Shown here in pieces: positions 7,343 to 14,984 of a DNA stretch of 64,000 nt. Positions within the stretch are counted from its first letter, which is position 1. Every line of letters starts with the position of its first letter. The notes beneath the pieces are model-generated. The model saw only the letters and a list, made by a program, of their open reading frames with translations. It was not told the origin of the DNA and made no database searches. Made by a program: the position numbers and the translations under genes. Source of the DNA: Kaistella polysaccharea (GTDB lineage: Bacteria; Bacteroidota; Bacteroidia; Flavobacteriales; Weeksellaceae); contig NZ_CP084528.1 of the NCBI RefSeq assembly GCF_020410745.1, positions 248,001 through 312,000 of the forward strand. The letters run 5' to 3'.

Positions 7343-8380
7343 ATGAAAGAATTAGATTTAATCCTCAAAAATATCAAAAATAAAGAGCTTTTGCCGATTT
7401 ATTTTTTTCATGGCGAAGAACCTTATTATATTGATGTAGCCTTAAAAGCATTTGAAAACGAAGTGCTCACCGAGGATGAAAAGGCATTCAATCAAACGGT
7501 CGTATACGGAAAAGATACCACATTTGCTGACGTTCTTTCTCTCGCCCGACAGTTTCCCATGATGGGCGACAAACAGGTGATTATTGTGAAAGAAGCACAG
7601 GAAATTGCGCTGAATGATAACGATGTAAAAGCTTTAAAATTATACGCTGAAAATCCGGTCGAATCTACACTACTGGTAATTGGTTACAAATATAAGAAAG
7701 TAGATTCCCGGAAAGTTTTTACGAAAATCCTCAGTCAGAAAAAGATGCTTTTCTTAAGTGAAAAAATCAAAGATTACAACATTCCAAAGTGGATTGAAGG
7801 GGAATTGCGAATATTAAATCTTAAAACAAAACCCAATATTCCACCGTTGCTTTCCCAGTATTTAGGAACCGATTTATCGCGGATTTCAAACGAACTTCAA
7901 AAACTCAAAATGATTTTGAAAGACGGCGAAATCTTAGATGAAAAGATGATCGAAACGCATATTGGCATCAGTAAAGATTTCAATATTTTTGAACTTATTA
8001 AATCTTTAGGAAAAAAAGATGCGACTCAAGCCTTTAAAATAGCGCATTATTTAGGCAAATCACCCAAACAAAATTCTTTTCCGATGATGATTGGGAATTT
8101 GTATAATTTCTTTTCAAATTTAATAATTTTCCATACCATGAAGGGCGATTCCCCTCAAAATCAAGCTGCTGCCATGGGAATTAATCCCTATTTTATTAAA
8201 GATTATGGAGAAGCTGCTCGGTTTTACAACCTTAAAAATACGACAAGAATAATTTCAATTTTAAGAGAAATGGACCTTAAAAGTAAAGGTTTGGGCGCTA
8301 TTAACATGACCGAAAGTGAATTATTGAAAGAGATGGTTTATAAAATTATGCATGTGGACCAATACAAAGTGCAAACTTAA
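7343..8380 (+). CDS. holA: DNA polymerase III subunit delta
   Basis: Delta subunit of the clamp loader, which opens the beta clamp for loading at primed DNA. Seen are the N-terminal LPIYFFHGEEPYYIDVALKA, the FPMMGDKQVIIVKEAQE segment, and the C-terminal region with FELIKSLGKKDATQAFKIAHYL and SPKQNSFPMMIGNLYNFFS. The length of 345 aa is typical. The AAA+-like fold lacks a functional Walker A site, as expected for delta. A small unknown gene follows 40 bp downstream on the same strand. Confidence 0.93.
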   Translation: MKELDLILKNIKNKELLPIYFFHGEEPYYIDVALKAFENEVLTEDEKAFNQTVVYGKDTTFADVLSLARQFPMMGDKQVIIVKEAQEIALNDNDVKALKLYAENPVESTLLVIGYKYKKVDSRKVFTKILSQKKMLFLSEKIKDYNIPKWIEGELRILNLKTKPNIPPLLSQYLGTDLSRISNELQKLKMILKDGEILDEKMIETHIGISKDFNIFELIKSLGKKDATQAFKIAHYLGKSPKQNSFPMMIGNLYNFFSNLIIFHTMKGDSPQNQAAAMGINPYFIKDYGEAARFYNLKNTTRIISILREMDLKSKGLGAINMTESELLKEMVYKIMHVDQYKVQT

Positions 8381-8420
8381 AAATATACTTTTAAAGAGTA
8401 AATTCTACTAAAAAAATTAT

Positions 8421-8708
8421 ATGGAAAATATCGAGGATCGTTTAAGAAATATTGAGCTTATGCTTGAAGAAACTTCAAGAATTTTTAAAAATCACAATGA
8501 ACTGCTCCAAAAGATTTCGGAAAAGTTTGAACAGCATGATGAGATGTTTGTTGATACCATAAATAAAGTTGCGGAAATTGGTAAAAGTTCTTTAATTAAT
8601 GCGGAAATGACGAGAGATCAAATGAATAGCATTTTGAATCTTTACAAAGAAATAGGAGAATTGCACGAAAGTGATACTGAAATTTATAGATACATCGCGT
8701 CGCAGTAA
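8421..8708 (+). CDS. Small alpha-helical (coiled-coil) protein of unknown function
   Basis: A 95-aa acidic protein without signal peptide. It is rich in heptad-like spacing of L, I and M (IEDRLRNIELMLEETSRIF, HNELLQKISEKFEQHDEM, FVDTINKVAEIG), so a coiled coil is likely throughout. I do not recognise a family. It lies 40 bp after holA on the same strand and may be cotranscribed. The start ATG at 8421 is the first in frame. Codon use looks like that of its neighbours, so it is probably a real gene. Confidence 0.65.
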   Translation: MENIEDRLRNIELMLEETSRIFKNHNELLQKISEKFEQHDEMFVDTINKVAEIGKSSLINAEMTRDQMNSILNLYKEIGELHESDTEIYRYIASQ

Positions 8709-8901
8709 AGTTTATGAGGTTAGTAATAATATTCAAATTTTGAGATTTTTAGTAAATCTATGTAGACAATAATTTTATATTTTCTTCAGCGTACATAACT
8801 ATCAGTCATTGACAAAATTCATCGTCAAATAATTCGGTAACCCAAAATAAATCCCGATTTTTGAAAACTTATAATTTTTATCTCAACCTTAACATTAATT
8901 A

Positions 8902-9843
8902 ATGGAAGAAAATATTTTAGATTGCGTAATTGTGGGATCCGGACCATCCGGTTTTACCGCAGCAATTTACGCTGCCAGAGCTGATTTAAAACCTGAATTA
9001 TATACCGGATTAGAGCCAGGCGGACAATTAACCACAACCACCGAAGTTGATAATTTTCCCGGTTATCCCGACGGCGTTACCGGTCCACAGATGATGATGG
9101 ACTTGCAAAAACAAGCCGAAAGATTCGAGACGAAAGTTCATTACGAAATGATCACAAAAGCCGAATTTTCTCCGGAAGTGGGCGGCGTACATAAAATTTG
9201 GGCCGGAAACAAAGAAATTCTGGCAAAATCCGTAATTATTTCTACGGGTGCAACGGCAAAATATCTTGGTTTAGACGACGAGAAAAAATACATGGGCGGC
9301 GGCGTTTCTGCATGTGCGACGTGTGACGGATTTTTTTACAAAGGAAAAGATGTAATTGTTGTTGGCGGCGGTGATACTGCGGCAGAAGAAGCAACTTATC
9401 TTGCAAAACTTACAAATAAAGTAACGATTTTGGTACGAAAAGATCATTTCCGAGCTTCAAAAGCGATGATTCACAGGGTGAGTAATACGCCAAATATTGA
9501 AGTAAAATTTAATCATGAATTGATCGGTATTGAAGGTGAAAACAATTTGGTAGAAAGGGGAGTAGTCCTTAATAATCTTACTAATGAAACTTTTACGATT
9601 GATGTTCACGGTATTTTTATCGCAATTGGACACAAGCCAAACACTGAAATTTTCGCCGGTCAGATCAATTTGGGAGAGAATGGATATATTAACACGATTC
9701 CAGGTTCTACCAAAACAAATCTTCCGGGAGTTTTTGCGGCGGGCGATGTGCAAGATAGCCATTACAGACAAGCAATTACTGCTGCCGGAAGCGGATGTAT
9801 GGCGGCAATGGACGCTGAAAAATATTTAGGAGAATTGCAGTAA
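8902..9843 (+). CDS. trxB: Thioredoxin-disulfide reductase
   Basis: Flavoenzyme that passes electrons from NADPH to thioredoxin in the cytoplasm. The FAD-binding GSGPSGFTAAIYAARA is near residue 12, the redox-active CATCDG at about residue 139, the NADPH-binding VVGGGDTAAEEA follows, and the C-terminal FAD motif GVFAAGDVQD is near the end. Length is 313 aa, as usual. About 190 bp of spacer precede it, and crcB follows 40 bp downstream on the same strand. Confidence 0.96.
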   Translation: MEENILDCVIVGSGPSGFTAAIYAARADLKPELYTGLEPGGQLTTTTEVDNFPGYPDGVTGPQMMMDLQKQAERFETKVHYEMITKAEFSPEVGGVHKIWAGNKEILAKSVIISTGATAKYLGLDDEKKYMGGGVSACATCDGFFYKGKDVIVVGGGDTAAEEATYLAKLTNKVTILVRKDHFRASKAMIHRVSNTPNIEVKFNHELIGIEGENNLVERGVVLNNLTNETFTIDVHGIFIAIGHKPNTEIFAGQINLGENGYINTIPGSTKTNLPGVFAAGDVQDSHYRQAITAAGSGCMAAMDAEKYLGELQ

Positions 9844-9883
9844 TTGCAAGATTCTGTTTGAAATATTGAGCAATAAAAATTAA

Positions 9884-10249
9884 ATGAGAAACCTATTTTA
9901 TATATTCGTAGGTGGCGGATTAGGAAGCGTATTGCGCTTCCTAATTTCGAATTATACCCAAAAGCTCTGGAATATCAATTCATTTCCAATGGGGACTTTT
10001 GTGGTGAATATTGTGGGTTGCTTTCTCATAGGCGTTCTTACTTCTTATTTTCTTCGGGTAGATAATTATTTAAAGTTTCTGTTGATCACGGGATTTTGTG
10101 GAGGTTTTACTACTTTCTCTACTTTCTCGGCAGAAAACTACTCTTTATGGGAAAGTGGAAATTATATGGTTCTACTATCTTATATTTTGTTGAGTATAAT
10201 AGTAGGATTTGTGGCTGTTTATGTTGGTTTACAAGTATCAAAAAATTAA
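9884..10249 (+). CDS. crcB: Fluoride efflux channel CrcB/Fluc
   Basis: A 121-aa membrane protein with four predicted helices. It carries the Fluc signatures GGGLGSVLRFLIS near the N-terminus, PMGTFVVNIVGCFLIGVL (with the conserved N), and GFCGGFTTFSTFSAE in helix 3, which holds the phenylalanine and threonine residues of the fluoride pore. It works as a dual-topology dimer in the inner membrane to relieve fluoride toxicity. No fluoride riboswitch fits in the 40-bp gap after trxB, so it is probably expressed from the trxB promoter. Confidence 0.93.
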   Translation: MRNLFYIFVGGGLGSVLRFLISNYTQKLWNINSFPMGTFVVNIVGCFLIGVLTSYFLRVDNYLKFLLITGFCGGFTTFSTFSAENYSLWESGNYMVLLSYILLSIIVGFVAVYVGLQVSKN

Positions 10250-10294
10250 TTTTCCTACTGATAATGAACTCTCTAAGACTTTTTTAAGAAATAA

Positions 10295-10326
10295 TTTGGT
10301 CAATATATAAAAGGTCTTTATATTTG
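10295..10326 (+). promoter_or_regulatory. Promoter of tRNA-Ser
   Basis: TTTG at 10295-10298 and TATATTTG at 10319-10326, 20 bp apart, match the Bacteroidota -33/-7 consensus and end about 30 bp before the tRNA 5' end. Confidence 0.75.
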
Positions 10327-10356
10327 CACCACTGAAAAAGAGAAATCTATTTCATT

Positions 10357-10441
10357 GGAGAACTGGCAGAGTGGTCGATTGCGGCAGTCTTGAAAACTGT
10401 TGACTGTAACAGGTCCTGGGGTTCGAATCCCTAGTTCTCCG
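10357..10441 (+). tRNA. tRNA-Ser (anticodon UGA)
   Basis: A class II tRNA of 85 nt. The acceptor GGAGAAC (10357-10363) pairs with GTTCTCC (10434-10440), and the discriminator is G. The anticodon stem CAGT/ACTG encloses the loop CTTGAAA with anticodon TGA. A variable arm follows, and the T arm is GGGGTTCGAATCCC-like. CCA is not encoded. A promoter and a terminator frame it as a single-gene transcript. Confidence 0.96.
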
Positions 10442-10480
10442 CCCAACAAGTCTGTAAATCATTTATTTACAGTAAATTTA

Positions 10481-10512
10481 AAAAACAGAGACTTTGGTCT
10501 CTGTTTTTTTGT
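10481..10512 (+). terminator. Intrinsic terminator after tRNA-Ser
   Basis: CAGAGAC-tttg-GTCTCTG stem, extended by flanking A/T pairs, followed by TTTTTTT. Confidence 0.88.
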
Positions 10513-10930
10513 TTTATTTAATCTATTGATAAGAGATTTTTATAAAATTCCTGCATTGAGATAACCTCACAAATTTGCTTTTAAAAATTTGGACTAATGA
10601 TGAATTGGGATTCTTTTATAATTTTCGATATTCTTTTGATCGAAAAATGATGAACTTTTTTAGGGTGATTTTTAATTAAAAAAAATAATCACTCTTAAAA
10701 TATATATCTATTCATTAATGAATTGAAATAAGTCTCAATACTCTATGTTTATAAAATAAAGTGCGAAATATTTTCATTTATTGCATACACTGTTAATAAA
10801 TAATTATAAGTTTTCGAAATCATATATCACGTTACAAATCAACGTCTTGAAACTGAAACTTAAATTCTAATTAATTGGAATTATGCGTATATTTGATAGA
10901 TAGCCACAATTTTATAAAAATACGTGAAAA
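10513..10930. other. AT-rich non-coding stretch downstream of tRNA-Ser
   Basis: About 420 bp with no credible reading frame. It is markedly AT-rich, with several short inverted A/T segments and the pair GATATTCTTTTGATCGAAAA. No integrase, attachment-site duplicate of the tRNA 3' end or insertion sequence is seen, although its place just after a tRNA gene and before accessory genes is typical of insertion spots. Confidence 0.5.
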
Positions 10931-11401
10931 GTGAAAATAAAGATATTTTTTTTCTCTCTCTTATTAAATTTAATTTTTAATTGTTCAAGTCAAGTGAATA
11001 ATGAATTATCTGACTTTATATTTACAACGGAACAAATTAACGAAGGTAAAATTGATTTAATTTTCACAAATGATTCTGGTAGGAAAATATTAGTTCCCAA
11101 TACAATACATAATGATGCGTTAATTATTACACATTTTCAAAAAGTTATAAAAGAAGGAAGTAAGTACACAAATGTAAGTCACAGAATTGTTAATTTCGAT
11201 TGTTTTGGTAAACACGAAAGTTGCTTTCCTAAAAATGAAATTTTAAATCCGAAATCTCATAAAAGATATACTTTTAAACTATTCAATGCTGGAAATTTAG
11301 AAATTAATAATATTTACAGAATTAGACTTGCAATGGAAAATTTTATTTCAAAAAAACCTAATTTCATACGAAGTGAGTGGCTATATTTTGAAAGGCGCTG
11401 A
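10931..11401 (+). CDS. Hypothetical lipoprotein
   Basis: A 156-aa protein starting at a GTG (MKIKIFFFSLLLNLIFNC). The hydrophobic signal ends in a lipobox-like IFNC, with serines after the cysteine, so a lipid-anchored periplasmic or outer-membrane protein is likely. The mature part is basic and hydrophilic and has only two further cysteines, in DCFGKHESCF near residues 94-101, which could form a disulfide. No family is recognised. Its strongly A/T-biased codons stand out from the housekeeping genes. It is followed by the first of two palindromic repeats and may be a cassette-type accessory gene. Confidence 0.6.
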   Translation: MKIKIFFFSLLLNLIFNCSSQVNNELSDFIFTTEQINEGKIDLIFTNDSGRKILVPNTIHNDALIITHFQKVIKEGSKYTNVSHRIVNFDCFGKHESCFPKNEILNPKSHKRYTFKLFNAGNLEINNIYRIRLAMENFISKKPNFIRSEWLYFERR

Positions 11402-11411
11402 ATAAAAACTG

Positions 11412-11543
11412 CGGTTAACACAAAGTATTTTTATTAGCGTGGCGGAAATTTCTATCATAAAGATTTTTACTAACAGTTCAATACGTTATATTTACGAAGA
11501 CTTGTTATAAAAGTTCCTGCTAACAGAAATGCCCAAACATTAT
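11412..11543 (+). repeat. attC-like imperfect palindrome, copy A
   Basis: Similar over about 130 bp to 12088-12216 and in the same orientation. Shared blocks include TATTTnTATTAGC, AAAGATTTT, TTCAAT, GTTATAnTTAnnAAGA-like sequence, CTTGTTATAAAAGT and GCTAACAG..GCnCCCAAACnTTAT. The left end (TATTAGCGTGGCGGAA) is partly the reverse complement of the right end (TTCCTGCTAACAGAAATG), so the single strand can fold into a long imperfect hairpin. It sits directly after the lipoprotein gene. Confidence 0.6.
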
Positions 11544-11573
11544 TTGTAGTTGAATGAAAATTATGGTTTTAAA

Positions 11574-12092
11574 ATGAAGTATAAAATAACTCTTGCTTTA
11601 ATATTTATAAATTTTCTTGTCTATTCTCAAGTCATCGAATGGTCAATTAATCATAAAATTAATCGATCTGATTTTCAAGGCAAAATCCCCGACAAAACTA
11701 TTAATCACGCTGGAACTTCTTACAACGTTAGTTACGAAATTATTTCGACTTCAATTTGGACAGGGAAAATTCAAACAAGAACTTTTGCAATATTCGATAA
11801 AGCAGAATCGTGGTTAAATGAAAGTTTTTATACTGATGAATTGTTAAATCATGAACAAAAACATTTCGATATTGCACAAATTTTTGCATATAAATTACAA
11901 AAACTGATAAATAAGGAAATCAAAAATTCGAAAGATTTTAACTCCAAAATTTCCTACTTAAGTAAAATAATTGGTGATGAATGTACAGCATTTCAGGAAA
12001 AATATGACTTACAAACAGATCACGGAACTATTTTAGAAAAGCAAAAGGAATATGACAAAATAATTGAAAACGAATTACTCAACTACAGATAA
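11574..12092 (+). CDS. DUF922-family secreted protein (putative Zn-dependent protease)
   Basis: A 172-aa protein from the ATG at 11574 (a frame-compatible ATG lies 24 bp upstream). The N-terminal signal peptide MKYKITLALIFINFLVYSQ predicts export. The hallmark LLNHEQKHFDIAQIFA contains an HExxH-related HEQKH followed by FD, which is the basis for the metalloprotease prediction in the DUF922 family. DFNSKI and ECTAFQEKYD, near the C-terminus, are also family-like. The gene lies exactly between the two related palindromic repeats. Proteolytic activity is not demonstrated for most family members. Confidence 0.75.
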   Translation: MKYKITLALIFINFLVYSQVIEWSINHKINRSDFQGKIPDKTINHAGTSYNVSYEIISTSIWTGKIQTRTFAIFDKAESWLNESFYTDELLNHEQKHFDIAQIFAYKLQKLINKEIKNSKDFNSKISYLSKIIGDECTAFQEKYDLQTDHGTILEKQKEYDKIIENELLNYR

Positions 12093-12216
12093 CAAGATAT
12101 TTCTATTAGCTGGGTTGAATTCCCCTATCGGAAAGATTTTGTTAATTGTTCAATTTGTTATATAAAAAAGATTTGTTATAAAAGTCCACGTTAACAGTAG
12201 CACCCAAACGTTATAC
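12088..12216 (+). repeat. attC-like imperfect palindrome, copy B
   Basis: Second copy of the element at 11412-11543, beginning just before the stop of the DUF922 gene. TTTCTATTAGCTGGGTTGAA at its left end is partly complementary to AAAGTCCACGTTAACAGTAG at its right end. The right boundary reads CACCCAAACGTTATAC, reminiscent of an integron core (GTTAnnC-type). The period between copies is about 673 bp, enclosing exactly one gene. Confidence 0.6.
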
Positions 12217-12312
12217 GGGACGTATGACAATTTTTTGCAGAATATATAAACGAAATGTAAAAGAGCATTAATAAAATTAAGAATCTACATATTCAAATGA
12301 ACGAATAACTAT

Positions 12313-12468
12313 ATGAAAAAAATCATCTTAATAATTGGGATTTTAGCAATAACAATTTCAATTTATAATACAATTTCTGGTGACGCTTTAAAATCAAACC
12401 TTGTAGGATTTATTTTAGGAATTGGATTTATTATTTATTATTTTGAATCTGATATAATAGAAAAATAA
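12313..12468 (+). CDS. Small two-helix membrane protein (51 aa)
   Basis: The frame gives MKKIILIIGILAITISIYN, then a polar turn (TISGDALKSN), then LVGFILGIGFIIYYF and a charged tail ESDIIEK. Two hydrophobic segments of about 16 residues predict a helical-hairpin inner-membrane protein. Its family is not known to me. It sits after the second palindromic repeat, in the position of a third cassette gene. Coding evidence is limited to composition and length, so it could also be fortuitous. Confidence 0.45.
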   Translation: MKKIILIIGILAITISIYNTISGDALKSNLVGFILGIGFIIYYFESDIIEK

Positions 12469-12782
12469 AGCAACTTCAAAAAATTCTGTTAAACTAATTG
12501 TTTTACTTTATCTGTAGAAATTCCAACAAAAATAAGCCCATTCACCACTACAGGATGATCTGGATGCTCTCAACTTTTAAAAATAAAAGAATTGGAACAG
12601 CAATTTTTTAACGGTAAAAAGATTGTTACTGAGCAAACTTTAAAGATTCTCGTTTTAAGTGTCATCGCAAATAAGCGCTAAATAAAGGGTTGTCAGAAGT
12701 GTAAGTGTTCTAAGGAGCTTCCCAAGCTTAGTTTACGGAAGATGTGTAAAGTTTTTAGCAGAGGAATTTCAGTTTTTTATTT
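12469..12782. other. Non-coding stretch with possible gene remnants
   Basis: No intact gene. On the plus strand, about 12570-12681 encodes QLLKIKELEQQFFNGKK and ends in LVLSVIANKR and a stop, with an in-frame TGA just upstream. On the minus strand, about 12490-12562 reads EHPDHPVVVNGLIFVGIS and then stops. Both fragments have protein-like composition and may be debris from deleted genes. No clear terminator for the galT-side operon was found here. Confidence 0.35.
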
Positions 12783-13814
12783 TTAGTTGAGCGTGTGTAT
12801 CAGTTTTTTTAAGGCGATTGCGGCTTGTTCCGGGGTAATGTCGCGCTGAGGGGAACCAAACATCTCATAACCTACCATAAATTTTTTAACGGTTGCACTT
12901 CGCAATAAAGGCGGATAAAAACTCATATGCCAATGCCAATAGTCATTGGATTTTCCGTTTGTTGGCGCTTGATGAATACCGCTGGAGTACGGAAAAGAAC
13001 ACGCAAACAATTTATCATAAGCGCGGGTAATTTTGGATATTGCATCGGCAAATTCAAAACTTTCTGAATCTTTCATCTTTGAAATATCAGAAGAGTGCTT
13101 TCTAGGAATAATCATCGTTTCAAATGGCCAAATGGCCCAAAAGGGGACGAGTACAACAAAACTATCATTCTGATAAATAATGCGCTCATCTTTTCGAAGT
13201 TCCTGACTTAAATAATCACCCAGCAAACTGGATTGATTTTCATTAAAATAAGTTTTTTGATGACCATCTTTTTTATAAACTTCGTTGGGCAATGTGGACT
13301 GACACCAGATTTGTCCATGTGGATGTGGATTGCTACAGCCCATAACCGCTCCTTTATTTTCGAAGATTTGCACGTAATTGATATTCTCCTGCGCCCCTAA
13401 ACTAGCGTATTCTTTTTGCCAGACTTTCACGACTTTATCAATATCTTCAACCGCCATACTTGCCAAACTTTTCGAATGGTCAGGACTAAAACAGATGACC
13501 TTGCAGATGCCCTGTTCGCTTTCCGCCTTAAATAAACCTTCATTGAAAGAGAATTCCGGTGACGTTGCTTGTAGTGCGGGAAAATCATTAGGAAAAGCAT
13601 ATACTTCCTTATAATCTGGATTTTTTTCGCCGTTCATCCTGGTGTTTCCTGCACATAAATAACAGTCGGGATCGTGGGAAGGACTTACATCAGCAAAAAT
13701 GGTTTCTTCCTGCCCTTGCCAAGGGCGTTTAGATCGATGAGGCGACACTAAAACCCATTCTCCAGTGAGGATATTGAAACGTTTATGAGAATAATCCGAT
13801 AAATTTGATTTCAT
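12783..13814 (-). CDS. galT: UDP-glucose--hexose-1-phosphate uridylyltransferase
   Basis: Leloir-pathway enzyme that swaps UMP between UDP-glucose and galactose-1-phosphate. The active-site NPHPHGQIWCQ (HPH nucleophile) is central. Zn/Fe-ligand segments CYLCAGN near residue 54 and HWHMSFYPP near the C-terminus are present, as is the N-terminal GEWVLVSPHRSKRPWQGQ. Length is 343 aa, typical of the family. It is the last gene of the galactose operon, 19 bp after galK. Confidence 0.95.
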   Translation of the reverse strand: MKSNLSDYSHKRFNILTGEWVLVSPHRSKRPWQGQEETIFADVSPSHDPDCYLCAGNTRMNGEKNPDYKEVYAFPNDFPALQATSPEFSFNEGLFKAESEQGICKVICFSPDHSKSLASMAVEDIDKVVKVWQKEYASLGAQENINYVQIFENKGAVMGCSNPHPHGQIWCQSTLPNEVYKKDGHQKTYFNENQSSLLGDYLSQELRKDERIIYQNDSFVVLVPFWAIWPFETMIIPRKHSSDISKMKDSESFEFADAISKITRAYDKLFACSFPYSSGIHQAPTNGKSNDYWHWHMSFYPPLLRSATVKKFMVGYEMFGSPQRDITPEQAAIALKKLIHTLN

Positions 13815-13833
13815 TTTAGTTGGTTAAAAACTG

Positions 13834-14982
13834 TTATTTTAAAATTCGTGTACCCGATGCTAATTTTACATTATAGACGGAACATGCTCGGTCATATTCC
13901 TGTAAGTAACTTTTATTGATTTCTTTTATGAAATCCTCGGCTCCGTCCTTTTTGACCAGGTTGAGTGTGCAGCCTCCAAATCCGCCGCCCATCATTCTGG
14001 CTCCTAAAACATCATTATTTTCTTTTGCCTTATCCACCAAAAAATCCAGTTCTGAGCAACTTACTTGATATTGTTTCCGTAGTCCTTCATGAGATTTGTA
14101 TAATAAGTCACCCAAAGTATTCAAGTTATTTTCAACTATAGCCTGCGAGAACTTTTTCACACGCTCATTTTCTTCGATTACATAGAGCGCTTTTTGATAA
14201 TCTTCTTCGGAAAGCTCATCTTTGATACCATCCAGCATTTCTTTTGAAGCGTCCCGCAGGGTCTTTATCTTTAGCACAGCGGCCACATTCTCACAAACCG
14301 CACGTCTATCATTATAAGCACTTTCTGCCAAATTGTGTTTAACGTTGGTGTTAATAAGTAGGAGTTTATAATTTTTAAAGTCAATTTTATAAGTTGTTGA
14401 TTCTAATGTTCTACAATCCAATAAAAGGACGCTATCTTTCACACCGAACATGCTTGCGTATTGATCCATTATACCGCATTTAACGCCCGTAAAATGGTGT
14501 TCGGCTTGTTGGGAGATTAAGATCATTTCACTTTTGGAAAGTCCTAAATTGAAAAGTTTATTGAGTCCAAACACAAAAGCATTTTCTAGGGCAGCTGAAG
14601 ATGACATGCCTGCGCCTTCTGGAATGTTACCGCCAAAGACGGCATTAAAATTCCCAACTGTAAGACCTTTTTTCTGGATTTCTGCTACTACACCTAAAAT
14701 GTAATTTCGCCATCCGCCATTAGGCAATTTTTTGATTCCATCTAAATTAAAATCGAGCAGTTCATCTTTGTTAAGGGCATAAACTTTAGAATTTTTGGAG
14801 GAACTTTTAACCATAGCCACCGCAATACCCTTATTTATTGCGGCGGGAAGTACAAATCCTTCGCTATAATCGACATGTTCACCTATAAGATTTATTCTCC
14901 CAGGTGAAAATATCATCAGAGGTTTTTCACGAAAGTGTTTTTTGAAACTCTCCTCAACCTCATTTCGTAATTTTTTATTCAT
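13834..14982 (-). CDS. galK: Galactokinase
   Basis: GHMP-family kinase that phosphorylates alpha-D-galactose at C1. The signature FSPGRINLIGEHVDYSEGFV lies near the N-terminus, the ATP-binding PEGAGMSSSAALE in the middle, and MMGGGFGGCTLNLV near the C-terminus. The ATG at 14982 (MNKKLRNEVEESFKKHF) gives 382 aa, the normal size; a longer frame running into the upstream symporter gene is rejected. It begins two bases after the stop of the symporter gene and is followed by galT. Confidence 0.95.
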   Translation of the reverse strand: MNKKLRNEVEESFKKHFREKPLMIFSPGRINLIGEHVDYSEGFVLPAAINKGIAVAMVKSSSKNSKVYALNKDELLDFNLDGIKKLPNGGWRNYILGVVAEIQKKGLTVGNFNAVFGGNIPEGAGMSSSAALENAFVFGLNKLFNLGLSKSEMILISQQAEHHFTGVKCGIMDQYASMFGVKDSVLLLDCRTLESTTYKIDFKNYKLLLINTNVKHNLAESAYNDRRAVCENVAAVLKIKTLRDASKEMLDGIKDELSEEDYQKALYVIEENERVKKFSQAIVENNLNTLGDLLYKSHEGLRKQYQVSCSELDFLVDKAKENNDVLGARMMGGGFGGCTLNLVKKDGAEDFIKEINKSYLQEYDRACSVYNVKLASGTRILK

Positions 14983-14984
14983 GT

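Noticed and set aside
9844-9883. Fluoride riboswitch ahead of crcB
   Set aside because: The gap is only 40 bp and holds no pseudoknot core.
10357-12780. Genomic island with tRNA attachment site
   Set aside because: No direct repeat of the tRNA 3' end and no integrase were found; only the cassette-like repeats are supported.
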